DNA from: Tamarix chinensis
Lineage: Eukaryota; Streptophyta; Magnoliopsida; Caryophyllales; Tamaricaceae
Length of the DNA: 64,000 bases
Assembly (NCBI GenBank): GCA_030549775.1
Contig: CM060172.1
Span: 125,849,122 to 125,913,121, forward strand
Direction of reading: 5' to 3'
Within the stretch, counting starts at the first letter, position 1. Each line of letters opens with the position of its first letter. The notes beneath the pieces are model-generated. The model had not been told where the DNA came from. It searched no databases and saw only the letters and a list, made by a program, of their open reading frames with translations. The translations under genes and the position numbers were made by a program. This document shows positions 1 to 13,230 of the stretch, one piece after another.

Positions 1-2363
1 ACTATTATTATTATCATGACTAATATTAGTTGTTACTAAAAATCAATTACGGGATAATGAAAGGAGTAAGAGGGAAGTTAACACTAGTATTTTCCTCTTA
101 TAAGTGAATCAAGTTCATCCCCTAAAGAGGCGTAGCAGTCATGCTCCAAGCCTAGTGTCATTTAGGTAAGGATGTGGTTAATGCCCAGTATGTGTATTAT
201 GTGTTTATGTATGTGGTTATTTGTATGTATCTTATGTGGTTATGGACTATGCACTTATAGCGCAGCTTGCTAAGCATGGAGCTAAGGTAAGTTGTGTATG
301 TTTTATGGCATGTGTAATATGGAGATGTGACTTGTACTTGTGGTGTGTTTATGTATTGTTGCCCTATATAATATGCATTCGTTGAGTCCCTAAGTAGTAA
401 GAAGAGGTTGTGGGAAAATGAGAGAAGTAAAGAGAGTGGAGTGGTAAGAGGGAAGTGAGAAAGGCTTGTGTATCTCATGGCTTATGGGTGGATAAATAAA
501 AGGATAATATGAATAAAATAAGAGGATGGAATAAATCATGGGGAGTGTAAGGCTTGCATAGGGTGTTTAATCTTTGCATGAGGATGACTCTTATGTGGAA
601 AAAGTTGACTTGAGGGTTAAGTAAGGTGAGGGAAGAGTAGTTGGGGTGATTGGAGTCCATATGTGAAAAATAGTACGTAGGTTGGTATAAGAAGCATGGG
701 GGACTTAGCTAGGGTATGTGAGGAAAACCCTAAGTGGGGAAAGTGTGCGAGGAATGGAGAGTTAATGGGAGTGGTTAGAGTGTGGAATAATAATGGAAGG
801 GTGTCACAAGGAGGGATAATGTGTGTCATATGGAAAAGGAAATGGTGAGTGAGGGTGATGAAGGAATGACATATAAGAAAGGAGATGTGTTAGGGTTTGG
901 GGTGGCCAACTAAGGTTTTTGTGGCCATACGTGTAGAATGGGAAGTAAAGTTGGTATGTTGGGTGTAGATGGAGTTGGGTGATGAGTTGGAAACAAAAGG
1001 AGCATGGGTCGTGTATGATAGGGAAAGGTTAGGCCATATATACCAGATTAGGGTTTCTGAGGGGAAAATCATAGGGTGCAATGGTGTGTTAAACCAAAGA
1101 TATGGAAAATTGGGCCTCGACCCACATATATAGGATTTTTAGCTTTCATGATAAGTAAGGAAAAGGGAAAAATGATGTCTGGGTGTTCTAGGAGGCATAG
1201 AAGTCCCAAGATATGGGAGAGGACTTTTCAGGAGAGCGGGTGTGAATGGGGTGTGAGCGGGAAGTCTAATGGGCATGCATGTCTATTAAGAAATTACCTA
1301 TTAAATAAGACATGGTTAAGACACTAACTAATTAAAGTGAAAGATTACTGACCCAGATCCAGACCGGTCCATAAGAAATAATAGTGGTCAGAAGCCTTGT
1401 GCCCTAGAGACCGTTTCATCGACAAATAATAGTGAATAATAGTGGCTAGGTGCATTCTGTCTTGGATGTTTTCAATCCACTAGCTATAATAGTGGGGGAT
1501 CCCGAGATCAATAAACCAAACTTAATGATAATAAACTATGGAAAAAATACTAATTACTTATAGTGGAACACCATAAGAGTCGGGGCCAGACCAATCCACC
1601 GGCGATAATAATGGTCAGGTGCCTTGTGCCTTGGAGATCATTCTACCGGAAAATAATAGTGGCCAGGAGCATTCTCCCCTAGATGTATCTGGTTCATCGG
1701 CTATAATAGTGGGGTTCCCTTACTCGTATGGAACTGAATCGAGAATTGTGTGAAAAGGGGAATAAAGGCCATAGATCTAATAATTATGTTTGACCAGATT
1801 GATTCACTGTTTGTATTCTCTATCTTTTATATTTGGCCTTAGCTACATGGTTACCTTCCTCAATATGTAGCATACTGATCATCTGTTTCATGGGTGCTAC
1901 TCCTTCCCACGAGCACTAACCCATTCTAAGTTAGTGCAGGTAGGAGATGTTGTATTTGATGACTATGACACATTTGATGCATTAGGCGGGGCTGAGTGAT
2001 GGCCTGTTGGACCTGGTATGGGGCCTAAGAGCGAGTGTTGTCCGAACTTATATTTTCCAGATTTTATCATATTTTGCTGATTGTATTGTTTTCCACTCAT
2101 AGGCTTTGACAGTATACTAGTTTTCGGTTATGTAATAACTCTTTAATTGCGCACTCTAGTTTTCTTTTAATTACGAATTATTCAAATCCTTATGGTTTTA
2201 TGTCCTAATTAATTTTATGTCTTGTGGATTTTCCAGCCTTGTGATTGGTATGAGACTTATCAAGGGTCAAACTTGTGCCGATCACTACAGTAACACCCCT
2301 TTGTCTTAGTGTAGGATTTTTTATTAAATGAAAATTTTAACCCTGAAATTTGGGGGTGTTATA
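1..2363 (+). mobile_element. 3' part of a long gypsy-type LTR (LTR-1), left end outside the window
   Basis: The stretch ends at 2363 in TTTGGGGGTGTTATA, a one-base variant of the GGGTGTTACA 3' end seen in the other long LTRs of this window. It has no coding potential. Its duplicated AATAATAGTGG module (1330-1760) lies about 600 bp before the 3' end, the same relative place as in the LTRs at 11755-15666 and 28643-33644. The short predicted reading frames here are not genes. It appears to have inserted into another LTR fragment that resumes at 2364. The 5' end is off the window, so the target duplication cannot be tested. Confidence 0.6.
1330..1760 (+). repeat. Duplicated AATAATAGTGG/CCGG module inside LTR-1
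   Basis: Two imperfect copies about 230 bp apart each carry several units of the form (A)ATAATAGTGG followed by CCAGG-like sequence and preceded by TCCACCGG- or TTCATCGG-like sequence. The same module occurs at 14220-14790 in the same direction and at 29375-29770 in reverse complement, so it is a conserved internal part of this LTR family. Confidence 0.65.
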
Positions 2364-2713
2364 GTGGATGTCATGCATGGTTAGGAAGAGTGAGAGTGGT
2401 GACCATTTTCATATATTTATTTGTTGCCATTTATTTTAGTTAACTACTTTCATTATTTTTAATTGTAATTGATATTTTTATTTTATCCTTTTATTCAATT
2501 CTTATGTCCAATGAGTTTACTAGAAATTAACGCTTTCTATTAGCTTGAGTAATGTATTTTCTTATTATAGCTAGCCTTAGCAGCTAGCGTAAGAATAAAA
2601 ATGATATATATTTATATTTGTTATGGCGATAATACCCTCATTCTATTTGTCTTTTTACATATATTTTTTCTTATTTATCTTATGGATTAGTTTAAAAAAT
2701 CGAAGGTGTTACA
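2364..2713 (+). mobile_element. LTR fragment, plus orientation, 3' end at 2713
   Basis: It ends in GGTGTTACA and is homologous, in inverted orientation, to about 4349-4705. Shared landmarks are CATGCATGGTTAGGAAGAG at the outer edge and the GATGAGGGTATTA-type segment near the end. It is therefore the 3' portion of an LTR related to the one at 4349-7597 but pointing the other way. LTR-1 truncates its left side. Confidence 0.55.
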
Positions 2714-2829
2714 AAGAAATTTAGTTATTTTTGGGTTATTAAAAACATTATAAAGAAAGTAGGTTGTCTTAAAACTTCTAAAACTGAAAAGATAGTTTTT
2801 CCTTAATATTAAAATGAATAAAATATTAT

Positions 2830-2860
<31 letters not shown>

Positions 2861-2974
2861 TATATATATATATACGATTTCAATTCCAAATATGAGGTAT
2901 TACAATCTCATAAAATGTTAAACAATAATTACTAAAAGATTAAATTAAAAGGTTCAAAATTATAGGGTATTACG
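2714..2974 (-). mobile_element. 5' part of the 3' LTR of element A (truncated)
   Basis: It is a direct repeat of about 7388-7597, allowing for an extra microsatellite of about 50 bp here. Its right edge reads GGGTATTACG, equivalent to GGGTATTACA at 7597, so on the minus strand it is the start of an LTR (TGTAATACCC with the first T changed). A polypurine tract abuts it at 2975-2992, as expected for a 3' LTR. The rest of this LTR is displaced by the fragment ending at 2713. Confidence 0.55.
2828..2875. repeat. (AC)n(AT)n microsatellite
   Basis: An uninterrupted CA run passes into a TA run. It explains most of the length difference between this LTR copy and its partner at 7388-7597. Confidence 0.9.
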
Positions 2975-4348
2975 CTACTACCCCCTTAACAAAGATTTTC
3001 GTCCTCAAAGTTCATAAAATAAGAATTTATAATGAAACTTGATAAATAATTTAGAAATATTAAAATAAATGTAACATTAATAAGTTCACATTACTAAAGA
3101 TTAATGGAAAAAATTCTTGAAAAAAAAATACAATGTTTTTCTCAAATGACATTTTTAGTGAACCATGATTGCAAAAATGTCATTTAATAAAAATCTGGGG
3201 ATAAATACCCTCCAAATAATGAACCTGTCCTCGAGGCTCAAATAGAAACAACTCAAAAAAATGTATATTACACCACCACAACAAATCTAGAAAAATAGGA
3301 AGAAGAACATTAAATTAACCTTTTAAAACGAGGATAAACTAGTACCACAAATTTTAGAACAATATGGAAACATCAAATAGAAGACTAACAATAGTAATAA
3401 GAAATCAAGCTAACCAATAACCAAGTGTTACACAGAAGATCATAAGATAATCAAGAAGAAGAATGATAATCAAGAAAATGCAACATAGGAATGGGTTTAA
3501 CATAAAATTAAAAATATTGATAGATTCTTGTACCAAATAGGCATAAACAATGCTTCGAAAACAACATTTTTATGAATTCCTATTTATCAAAATATAGGAA
3601 GGACCACTTGGTAAATCTCTAAAGATTGATCTATGACATCCAAATCTTTCTTTAAATTATTACATGTAAAATCTAAGCAAATTAAATTCCACAAGCATGT
3701 ATAAAAATAAATATTTTAAACCTTAAACTTACATTAAGTACAAAAATCCAAAATACTTTTAAAAAGTGAGGTAATGAAATTCTCAAAACAAGAAACTATG
3801 AGAAGCTGATTAACCCCCTAAATACAAAATGTTGTTATAAATATACCATCTAATATCATGGCAACCATTCTTTGTGTAAAGTATCAAAACCCCATAAAAA
3901 TACTTCAATATGAATTAAAAAACTAATATAGGTTGAGGAAGACACTTCTAAAACTCATTTAAAAATAAGAGGGTTAATAAAATAGTTAACATAACCCAAA
4001 GATAAATAATGGGGATACTACCCCTTAATAAAAAGGAAACATGGGGAAAATAAAAACAATCATAAGGATATACCATAAAAAGTCAAGAAATACAACTTAT
4101 ATCATCACATAAATAAAGTATGATCACATTCACATATAACTCACAAAGATTGAAACTAGCTCATAACAATGAAGGACACAAAGAAGCATGCATTCCATGA
4201 GCCCCGACCCATTCCTCACTTGGTGAATTTCAAAGTTTCAAAATTAGTACTTCTCAAAAGGGTTCAAATGTACTTCAAATTTCTCAATGAAAACTTTATA
4301 TTGAACATTTAAAAAATGAGTTATGAAAACCTCGCTGGGATACTACTT
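2975..4348 (-). mobile_element. Internal region of LTR element A, non-coding, with PPT and degenerate PBS
   Basis: On the minus strand the region begins, just after the 5' LTR, with AAGTAGTATCCCAGCGAGG. This resembles the TGGTATCAGAGC initiator-Met primer-binding site. It ends with TTAAGGGGGTAGTAG directly before the 3' LTR, which is a polypurine tract. The TTTGAGGACGAAAATC stretch just upstream resembles the end of gypsy pol. There is no open frame of note over 1.37 kb, so the element is non-autonomous or heavily deleted. Confidence 0.5.
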
Positions 4349-7300
4349 TGTAATACCTCCATTTTTCAAAAATAATCCACAAGATAAATAATGATAATAA
4401 ATATGTGGAAGTTAAATAGGATGAGGGCATTACTACCACAACTAGTATAAATACACACCATTTTTTTGCTTACAATAAATGCTAAGGCTAGTTATAATAA
4501 GAAAATACATCAAACTTTATTATTAACTCAAGGCGATAGAAAATATAAATTTCTAATAAACTCAATGGAAATCATAACCAAATGAAAGGTTAAAATGAAA
4601 ATGTCAATCACAATTGAAAATCATGAAAGTGATTGACTAAAATCATTGGCGATAAATGAATCTCTAAAAATGGCCACTACTCTCACTCTTCCCAACCATG
4701 CACACTATTCGCATCTTTTACAGGTTCATACTCTATATGCACTAAGTCATCTACTCACCATGTACATCATGGATCATTACAACCATTTTTAAAATAGGTA
4801 ATAAATTATATAGAGGAACAACTAAATAACACATGTGTACAAAGAAGTATAATAGTCTTATACATATGCATATATATAGACACACACGCGCGCGCACATT
4901 ACATGAGGATAATATATAAACCAACCATGTCTTACAATAACTTAAAAGGTACCAATAACCATTTAGTAATTCTATAAATCAAGAAACCACATCACATAAT
5001 ATATCATTTTTAATATTGAGTATGGGGAGACCAACTTACCAAGAGAATCACATGGTAAGAAGTAAGGACTCGTAGGATCGCAACCCAACCAATGGCTAGA
5101 GCTAATTATCCAATATAACCCAAACCAACAAAAACCATAGGAGGAGCCAAATATCGCACTTGGGTCTTCCCATTAGATCAAGCAAATGAGGATCACTAAT
5201 GGTCCCTATCCTTAAGATCTTAACTTAGAATAGATCTAAAACAAACCAAATCAGAATATATGCAATCGTAGCTAACCCAATATAGATAGCCAAGACAACC
5301 AAACTTTGGGAGACCACCCTGAAGGACCCTAGCCCATTCTCATATTCCACTTTAAGTTTTAGTGAATTACTCAAAGTGATCATATAATGCAATTAAGGCA
5401 CACAACCATAAACATGCATTTTTACACATTCCTTAAATACCCCTTTCTAATATTAGGTGTCTTCCATGTTAGGCACCTTCCAAAAATAATAACTCATTGT
5501 AATAGCTCCTAAATAACTAATACCTTCATAAATAATACTCTAAAAAAAATATTTCCATATAGATTATTTCCCAAATATATAACCTTCCATAACATGATTC
5601 ATATAGAGAAAAAGGTAGGCCACTCAAGTCACCCATCAACCAACATTATAATTTAAAACCAAATAAGTTATCCAAAATATATAAAAGGACCTTAAAACAA
5701 CATGAACCACAATTGTATGTGACACCAGTGACACATAAAAGTAACTAAGCACCACATGTTTTATATAATTACTAAATAACACATGAAAACCATATTCTTC
5801 AAATGAGTTTATAGAAGAATTTTATAAAACATTTATATAAATACCTATACTCTATAAACTCGTAATTTTAAATAGATTGAAACAAGTATATTAATATTTA
5901 TGTATACAAAGAGAGTTTGAAAGTAGCGTTAATAAAACCAAAAAACTCAAGCACTGGTCAAAATCAACATAACACATCAAAAATTCAATATAGTATGTTA
6001 TACTAATTTTTTAGATTCAACCAGTCCTTACTATAAACCTATTTGTTTTTCAATATATAACTCAAAATGCATAACCAACAAATTTTACAAAAACTAGACT
6101 TTTAGGTCATCGATTTGATAAATGATATGATGGGTAAAGTCTCATGATTGAATTCAGTGTGACTTTTGTAAAATTGTGCAAAGTCGTAGCCAAATCGAAA
6201 CTACCACAAATTTAACATAAAATCATGTATTCATAGGCTAATCATATTAAATATCATGATGCATAAAAAAATAATCATAATAAGGTATAAAATTATATAA
6301 TAAATAAAGACACATACTTAATAGAAATCATATTCCATACACACATATAATATATGTATATAGGTTTTGAAAAATAATGTTAACGAATATAAAATCTTTA
6401 TATATAAAATATAAGGTCTTTAAGCATAAAAAAATGATCCTATCACACCAAAATAACTTCAGGAGTTCATAATTTTGAGAGAAGGATTTTTATTGAACTT
6501 AAATGGAGAAGATGAAAAAAAAAGATTGGATCTTGAATGTATAATCTTGAAGATGATTTAATATTTTAATGAATCAATTGAAAATCTTTATGAAATGGTT
6601 GAAGATGTGAAGAATATTAATGGAATATATAGAACATAGCCCACATCACAAGAGAAAAAATAAAATATGTAGTTTTGGCTGTTAGGGTTTAGTATGAGCT
6701 TATATGGGCTTTTAGAATAGAAAGAGATAACAAAATTATACATGTGATTGACATTGATTGATATTTTTTTACTAATTTCAGTTTAGATAATAGAAAAACG
6801 TAAAACAAAAAGGCAGCAAACATTGAAGTCAACTTTTTAACACAAAATGAATCGTTTAATTTTATTATCAGATAAAAAAAATTATGGCTAAATTACTAAA
6901 TGTTGGTTTTTTATCTACGAAATTGGAAAAAATAAGATAATGAAAGTTTTATCATAAAATATCATTTAAGATAATTAGTAGATACTAATTACAGATACTA
7001 AGGAATAAAGAAAAAATAAAATTTTATTATGTATAAAAAAATGTCTCTACAAAATGTCTTAACTAACTATAAAAATAATTAGATCATATGAATATGTAAT
7101 TAAACTTCAAAATCGACAAATTAATCTCACTAACTACCTAATTAACAAAAAATATTTTAAATAAAAATAATATAGCACACCCCATGTCATTCATAAGGTA
7201 GGACTCTCTCATTTTAACCCAAAACTATTTGTTTATGAAATTTCCATTTTGTCTGTTTACTATTACAAACAAAATAAGGGTTTAACATAGTTTCTTTATA

Positions 7301-7597
7301 GCAAAAGTAAAACCACTAAAATAATAATATTAAAAATATGTTCAGCACATTATTATATGAAAATAACTATTTTCTAAAAATAGAAACTTTTGAGTTATCA
7401 AAAGAATTGTAAAAATAATAGTTTTTCTTAAAACTTCTAAATCTAAAAAGAGAGTTTTGCCTTAAAATTAAAATGAATAAAAGAGTATAAATATAATAAC
7501 ATTTTAATTAAAATATTAGGTATGAAATTCTCATAAAAACTTAAACAATGAACACTAAAAGAGTAAATTAAAAGGTTTAAAATTATGGGGTATTACA
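4349..7597 (-). mobile_element. 5' LTR of element A (about 3.2 kb)
   Basis: The block is bounded by TGTAATACC at 4349 and GGGGTATTACA at 7597, the short inverted termini of long gypsy LTRs. Its 7388-7597 end matches 2714-2974. Its 4349-4705 end matches 2364-2713 in inverse orientation. It is AT-rich with no coding frame. A short ACACACGCGCGCGCAC tract (about 4880-4896) could adopt Z-DNA. The flanks TACTT and TCAAT do not match, which fits an LTR inside a complete element rather than a solo LTR. Confidence 0.5.
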
Positions 7598-10500
7598 TCA
7601 ATTATTCGACTTTGAATTTTATTGTTCACATATTAATCATTTTTACCATTTAAGGCTGATTTGGCTAATTAATATCTAATAATTATTTAACCCTATATAT
7701 GTCAATAAGGGATAATTTAGACATGATTAGTGATGGAAAAGTTTAAGGTATCAATAACTCATATGAAAAAACCTTGATTATCTTCAATTAATTATGAATA
7801 TTAAGTTGAATATGTTCATGGACATACATGAACATATTAAAAAAAACGCTATCAAAATTTTATCAATTATAACATAGGCTATAATAATCTAAATGAAAAC
7901 ATATTTTGTATCAATTTTATCCTAGAAATGAAAATTAAGAACTTAAAATTCCTAGAACACACAAAAATACATTCTAATACAAAGATCAAACCCCCTAAAC
8001 TTGATCCTATTGTCCATGAGTTAGGTTTGAACAATTTTGTGTACTTCTAGAAAAATGATCATAAATTCTTTTATGCTCAACATATTTAAGATTAGAAAGT
8101 TGCATTGGAAATTAGATACCAAATAGGGCTTATAAATATTATCCGACTACAAGTATCTCATTCGATAATTTACACCATATTCATGGGCCTAAAAACACCA
8201 ACTCTTATGTTTTTCTTAAACATTTATGTATCAAATTTGTCAAAAAAAACTTATAATTATTCCCATGATTATATTAACTTATTTAGATCCTATACTAGGA
8301 AAACAAATCACAAAAACACCATATGATCCATATTACAAAAATTACATGTTAAATATGACAAATAAAGCAAAAAAAAATACCAAGATTCATTACAGCACAT
8401 GTAATAATAGCCAGATTTGTGTTTTAGCAAAGAAAAATAAATTTAAAATTTTCTCGGAAATTAAAATAAAAAATGAACCGAATTAGGAAAGTACTTGAGC
8501 CATTCCTTCAAACCAAAACCACCCTTGAAAATCTATAAACTCACAACAAGACTTAAGATAAGGATCATTCTAAAGTAGACTTAAATGAAAGAAGATTATA
8601 ACCAAATGAAAAGAGATATGGATGATGCCATAGAATAGGATTATAATAAAACTTATAGTTCTTGAAAAAGAGGAGAAGATCCTACACAAGCACCGCCACA
8701 ATAACTACTTAGAGAGGATTATCATGAAAACAACTAAACTTGAGTGTTGTTGATTATTAGAAGCTTCAATAGGTGGTTTAGTGGAGGAAGTGTGTGGCAC
8801 ATGAATGAGGGGGTAAATGAGAGCTAATTGTTTGTGTTTTATGTGGGATAAATAGACAAAGATCACACATTGTAAGCCTTATCTAAGAAGGAAGGAAGTT
8901 AGCTAAGGTGTTAAGTATAACATGATGAAGTTCATCAATGTCATAGGGGTCACTTGTGATGTTACATCCAAAGGATGAATGAAAGCAAGAGGTGTGTAAG
9001 GGTTGGAGTGGAGAAGGGGGTTGCACGTTTGAACAAATAAGTAGATAATTAGTTGTAGGAGCACACGTGGAAGAAGGTAATTAGTTGGGTGATAATTTGT
9101 GGCGGTTTTATGAAATATTTGCAAGAATCCATATATTGCACGGTCATGCGGTGTACAGGAAACAATGATCTCAAGAAGAAGGCAAGAGGTAGGGGAAATT
9201 GCGTGGATCAAGGAGAAGAAGATGAGGAGGGCATTCGGGTAGAACTTACATGTGTTTATAAGGTAGGACAAAATAATATCTAAGTATCTTTAGGGAATAT
9301 TCCTTTAGATATTCCAAGAATAAGTGGAACCATAGGATTGTATTAGTCTATATAATTGGTTTATATTATATATTGATAGAAATTAATGTCTTATATTAGG
9401 TCACACAAAGGTTAGATAAGATTAAAGCAAAGAAAGGTAAGTTTTGATGAAAGATTAGCCAAAAAATGAAGAATTATAATAAAAATAAAGGTAAAATATT
9501 TTTTAATTAACTTTTTATATTATAAATATAAATATATGTTTATCCTTGAAGTTTTATAATTTTTTGATAAGCAAAAAGCTAATTGAGGGATTAAAACACT
9601 TTAAAATGCAAAAAACGACATGAATAATATATTTTTTGCCATAATCTTTGTTTATCATTTTGAACACAACTAAGAGACTTATAAAAAGATAAGGAATTTA
9701 AATATGGATACATTAGAATGATTTAGAAAGAGTTAAATATCTAAATTTGGATCAAAAGTCTTATGAGTCTCATAATCACAAAAATGGTTAAGGAAGCAAG
9801 AATGAAATGTTCTAAAACATAAGTAGGGTTTACAAATCTATAAAGGATGAATAATAATTTGTGAAAATAATAACTTTATTTTTATGTTATAAAAATCCTA
9901 AAAGAATCAAAGTTTTTGAAATTCAAATTATTATAGATCTAACCCAAGTTATTTGAATAATTCGAGATGACCTTAATTTGAGATGATTCGAGGGTAACTT
10001 GAACCCAATATAAGAAGTTAAATAATTTGAACCAATTTTGAACCCAAATTGATTCGAACCTACAATGATATAATATTTCTAATTGCTAGCTCTGCTAGTG
10101 ACTTGCTTGAAACACAAAATTAATGTGTGATGAATCTTGAGTCCACCACAATTTATATCATAGTTCTGGAAACACCTTATATGGTACTCCTGGTATGACA
10201 TGGGGCCAATTTATGTAATTATTGATAAATAGTAAATACCACATTAAATTTTGAACTATGAAATCTCAACTTGGTTTAATTGTCTCTTTTTTTATAGTCC
10301 ATTATTCCATCCTTAATTATCATCTTCTCAAGCTCCTAACCACTCTTTATTTGTTTCTTCATCTTCCTTTGATCCAATTATAGTGGATATAGTAAGATGG
10401 GATGAAAAGAGTAGAAGAGTAAAAGATGTTGTTGGTGTGCCTAATTCAAGTTCACTTTGCTGGTTAATTTCAATAAATTAATAGTTGTCGTGATTATTAT

Positions 10501-10840
10501 GACTATCGTAGATTTATTATCTGACTATGATATCTAACTTAAAGATGAATTTGGGGGTAGTGGAAGTCAATTTATAAGAAAACACACAAGAAGAAATTCA
10601 AATCACAAAGCAATTTAGTGTCTGAATTAATGATGGATTTGAGGGTGGAGGAAATGGATTTACATGCAATAGAAGTTAAAGTAGAAGAAGAGGTAGATTG
10701 ATCTACTAGGGTTAAGCACTTTAATAAATATAGGAAATATATTGAACCTACATTAAATATTAAGCATATATAAGTTTTTATTAGACTTGTACTCAAGAGA
10801 ATTTTATGGTGAACATATTAATATTCTATGTTCATGATGT
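7598..10840. other. AT-rich intergenic DNA, no recognised gene
   Basis: Short frames (for example 8105-8486 and 8903-9271) are low-complexity and match no family I recognise. A small imperfect palindrome centred on GGGAATATTCC lies near 9284-9315. No terminal repeats or target duplications were found. Confidence 0.5.
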
Positions 10841-10844
10841 TTTT

Positions 10845-11255
10845 ATTTTATGTACAGTTCACAAAACTTTTATGTTGATCATATCAAATATTTATGTTCA
10901 TCGCATTAAACTATCAAGTTTATCACAAAAACCTTTCTAGGTTTATCACATAAAAGGATTAAGTTCATGATATAAAATGATTAGGTTCATCACAAAAACC
11001 TTTTAGGTTGATCACATAAAACTATAAAGTTAATAAAAATAAAAATAAAAACTTTTTAGGTGAGTTCAACAAATTTATGCTAAACATGTAATTGAAGATT
11101 TGATGAACATATGGCAAGGATGTGTTGAATGTATATATAAAGATGTTGAACACAAAACAATTAGATTCATTACATCGAGCGTTTATGTTCATTATATAAA
11201 ATGATTAGGCTCATTATAAAAAAAAATAAAAAAAAATAGGTTCATCACAAATAGA
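10845..11255. repeat. Degenerate short tandem repeats, unit about 25-45 bp
   Basis: Variants of AGGTTCATCACAAAAACC and AGGTTGATCACATAAAAC recur about ten times with irregular spacing. The array stops where the CCCAACC/CCCGACC-type region begins. Confidence 0.65.
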
Positions 11256-11261
11256 GTTGGC

Positions 11262-11754
11262 AAAAGATGACCCAACCTGCTAGACCTGACTCGACACGCA
11301 CAAAACTTGACCTGATATATCTTGAAAAATTCATTAACCTAATTCGACTAAAACTTGACCTGAAACTAACTCAATCTTATGCTAACCTAATATAATTGAC
11401 CCAATCTAAACCCTAACTTGACATGTAACCCCACATCAACCAACCCACTATCAATCCGACCTAACATCTACCTGGCTCTATATTTATTTACACACGTCTT
11501 ATTCTTTAGTTAAAGCTTATATATATTATAAATTTTACTTATTTTCCTTAATTTTATTACGGGCATATTTATTCACCAATGATATTATAATTTTATTGCA
11601 TACAAATATAATATTAAAAAGTCATAATGATAAAAAAAATAGCGGTTAATAACACATTTTTAATCACATGCATGCATGAAATCAAACTTAATACTTGCTT
11701 ATGGGATTTAATAAGTTAAAATAATTTTGATGGTTAATGTTTGATTTGATCCAA
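11262..11754. repeat. ACCCGACC/ACCTGAC-type low-complexity repeat, left half
   Basis: The sequence is built from loose variants of GACCCAACCTG and AACTTGACC. The same kind of sequence resumes at 15667 after the solo LTR, so one repeat was split by the insertion. It is not the plant telomere repeat CCCTAAA. Confidence 0.6.
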
Positions 11755-11946
11755 TGTAACACCTCGAAATTATGTAACCTTTATTTTTGGGTGCTTAGCT
11801 ATTTTATTCAAAACTAACCTTTGAACATTAGTCAAATTTATTATTAATAATCTTTAACTTGTAACCCAAATAAATTCTTAGATTTTTTCCCAATATATTT
11901 TCTACCTAATACCCTAATCTATCTAAACTAAACCTAAAACTAAAAT

Positions 11947-11989
11947 TATATATATATATGTATATGTATATGTATATATATATATATTG
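11947..11989. repeat. (TA)n/(TATG)n microsatellite
   Basis: Alternating TA with TATG units in the AT-rich start of the solo LTR. Confidence 0.85.
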
Positions 11990-13230
11990 CTACCATACCC
12001 TGCCATATTTACCCTCTAATTTACCCCTTATGTGTCCCATTTTTTATACCCCTACGACTCTCCCTATCTTCTTCTTACCTCACGCAACATACCCTACCCC
12101 TCTCTATCGAGCCATGCCCCATCACTTCATCCCCATCTATATGTAATTATATACATACACACACAATACCCCTTCCTCTCTCAACAAAACCCATTACCCT
12201 ACCCTTGTCCATTTCAGCCTCCATCGGTCACCCTTCCCTTGTTGCCATCTTTGTCAGCTTGTTTGTGTTTTTTTGCATGCAACACGATCTACCTTCTTCC
12301 CTCTTATTTTTCTTTGATTCAAAACCCATCATCACTCGTCACCTAGCTTCCCCACTTCCTCCTCTTTACTTAGTTTGGTTTCACCACCACAAAAAGCCCC
12401 GTGGCCTTCTCATATTCCCCCTTATATGCCCCGTTTGGTTCCCAGTCTCCCAACCAGCCACATCCAAGCCACCCTCTATTATTTCTTAATCCAACACATC
12501 ACACCATGCATCGCCAACACCATCACCAACCTCCTCCTTGTCTCCTCTCCTTGCCACCACCATCCTAGTAGAACCATCATTAACCTCTTATTCCCTTCTT
12601 CTTCTCCTTCCTTGTCCTTGTCGTCCCTATTTTTCTTTTTCTCCTTCCCTTCTGTAATTTTTACCGATCCATACCCCTACCTACAATGTCTCCTCTTATA
12701 ACCTTCCTCTAGGTAACGATAGTTTTTGTCGTTGTAACCCCATTCTTTTGGCACTTTACACCAAAGCCACCCTCATACCTTCGACCACTCCCTCTAAAGC
12801 AACTCCGACCCTTGCACCACCTCTTTCACAACCTCGGTTAATTGAACCACCTCCCTTTCATTCCCTCCTTCATGTGTTACCCCTTCGAGCCATCACCACC
12901 ATCTACCATCATTTTTCCTCGTCCCAACCCTCGTCCCCCACATCACCCAATAACCCCTTCTTTTCCTTGCACCACTACCATCTTCTAAACCAACACCCAC
13001 CATCACCACCATTTCCACTACCCCTGCCTCACCCTTCCTCCTTAGCTAAACTAAACAACCCCTTCCCTTTTTCCTACACAAAACACCAAGCTCAACGCCA
13101 CCATCTCCATCCATGCCCCACCCTCCACCATAACCTTCTAGCCACCAGTGGGTTATGCCTCCCTTGACTTCACCATCACCACCACTACCGCCCACAACCA
13201 TCACCTACACCACTACAGCCTTGCAACTAA
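11990..13230. repeat. Pyrimidine-rich, C-rich low-complexity block of the solo LTR
   Basis: About 1.2 kb of C- and T-rich sequence gives overlapping open frames (11958-13167) rich in Pro, Ser, His and Leu. Several frames are open at once because purine-starting stop codons are rare here. There is no domain or codon structure. The equivalent block of the LTR at 28643-33644 lies at 32040-33325 in the opposite orientation, so this is a family trait rather than a gene. Confidence 0.7.

Noticed and set aside
11262..11500. Telomere-like repeat
   Set aside because: The units are ACCCGACC/ACCTGAC variants, not CCCTAAA.
12032..13167. Chain of plus-strand frames of 94-139 codons
   Set aside because: Overlapping frames in a pyrimidine-rich LTR block, Pro/Ser/His-rich, no splice logic.
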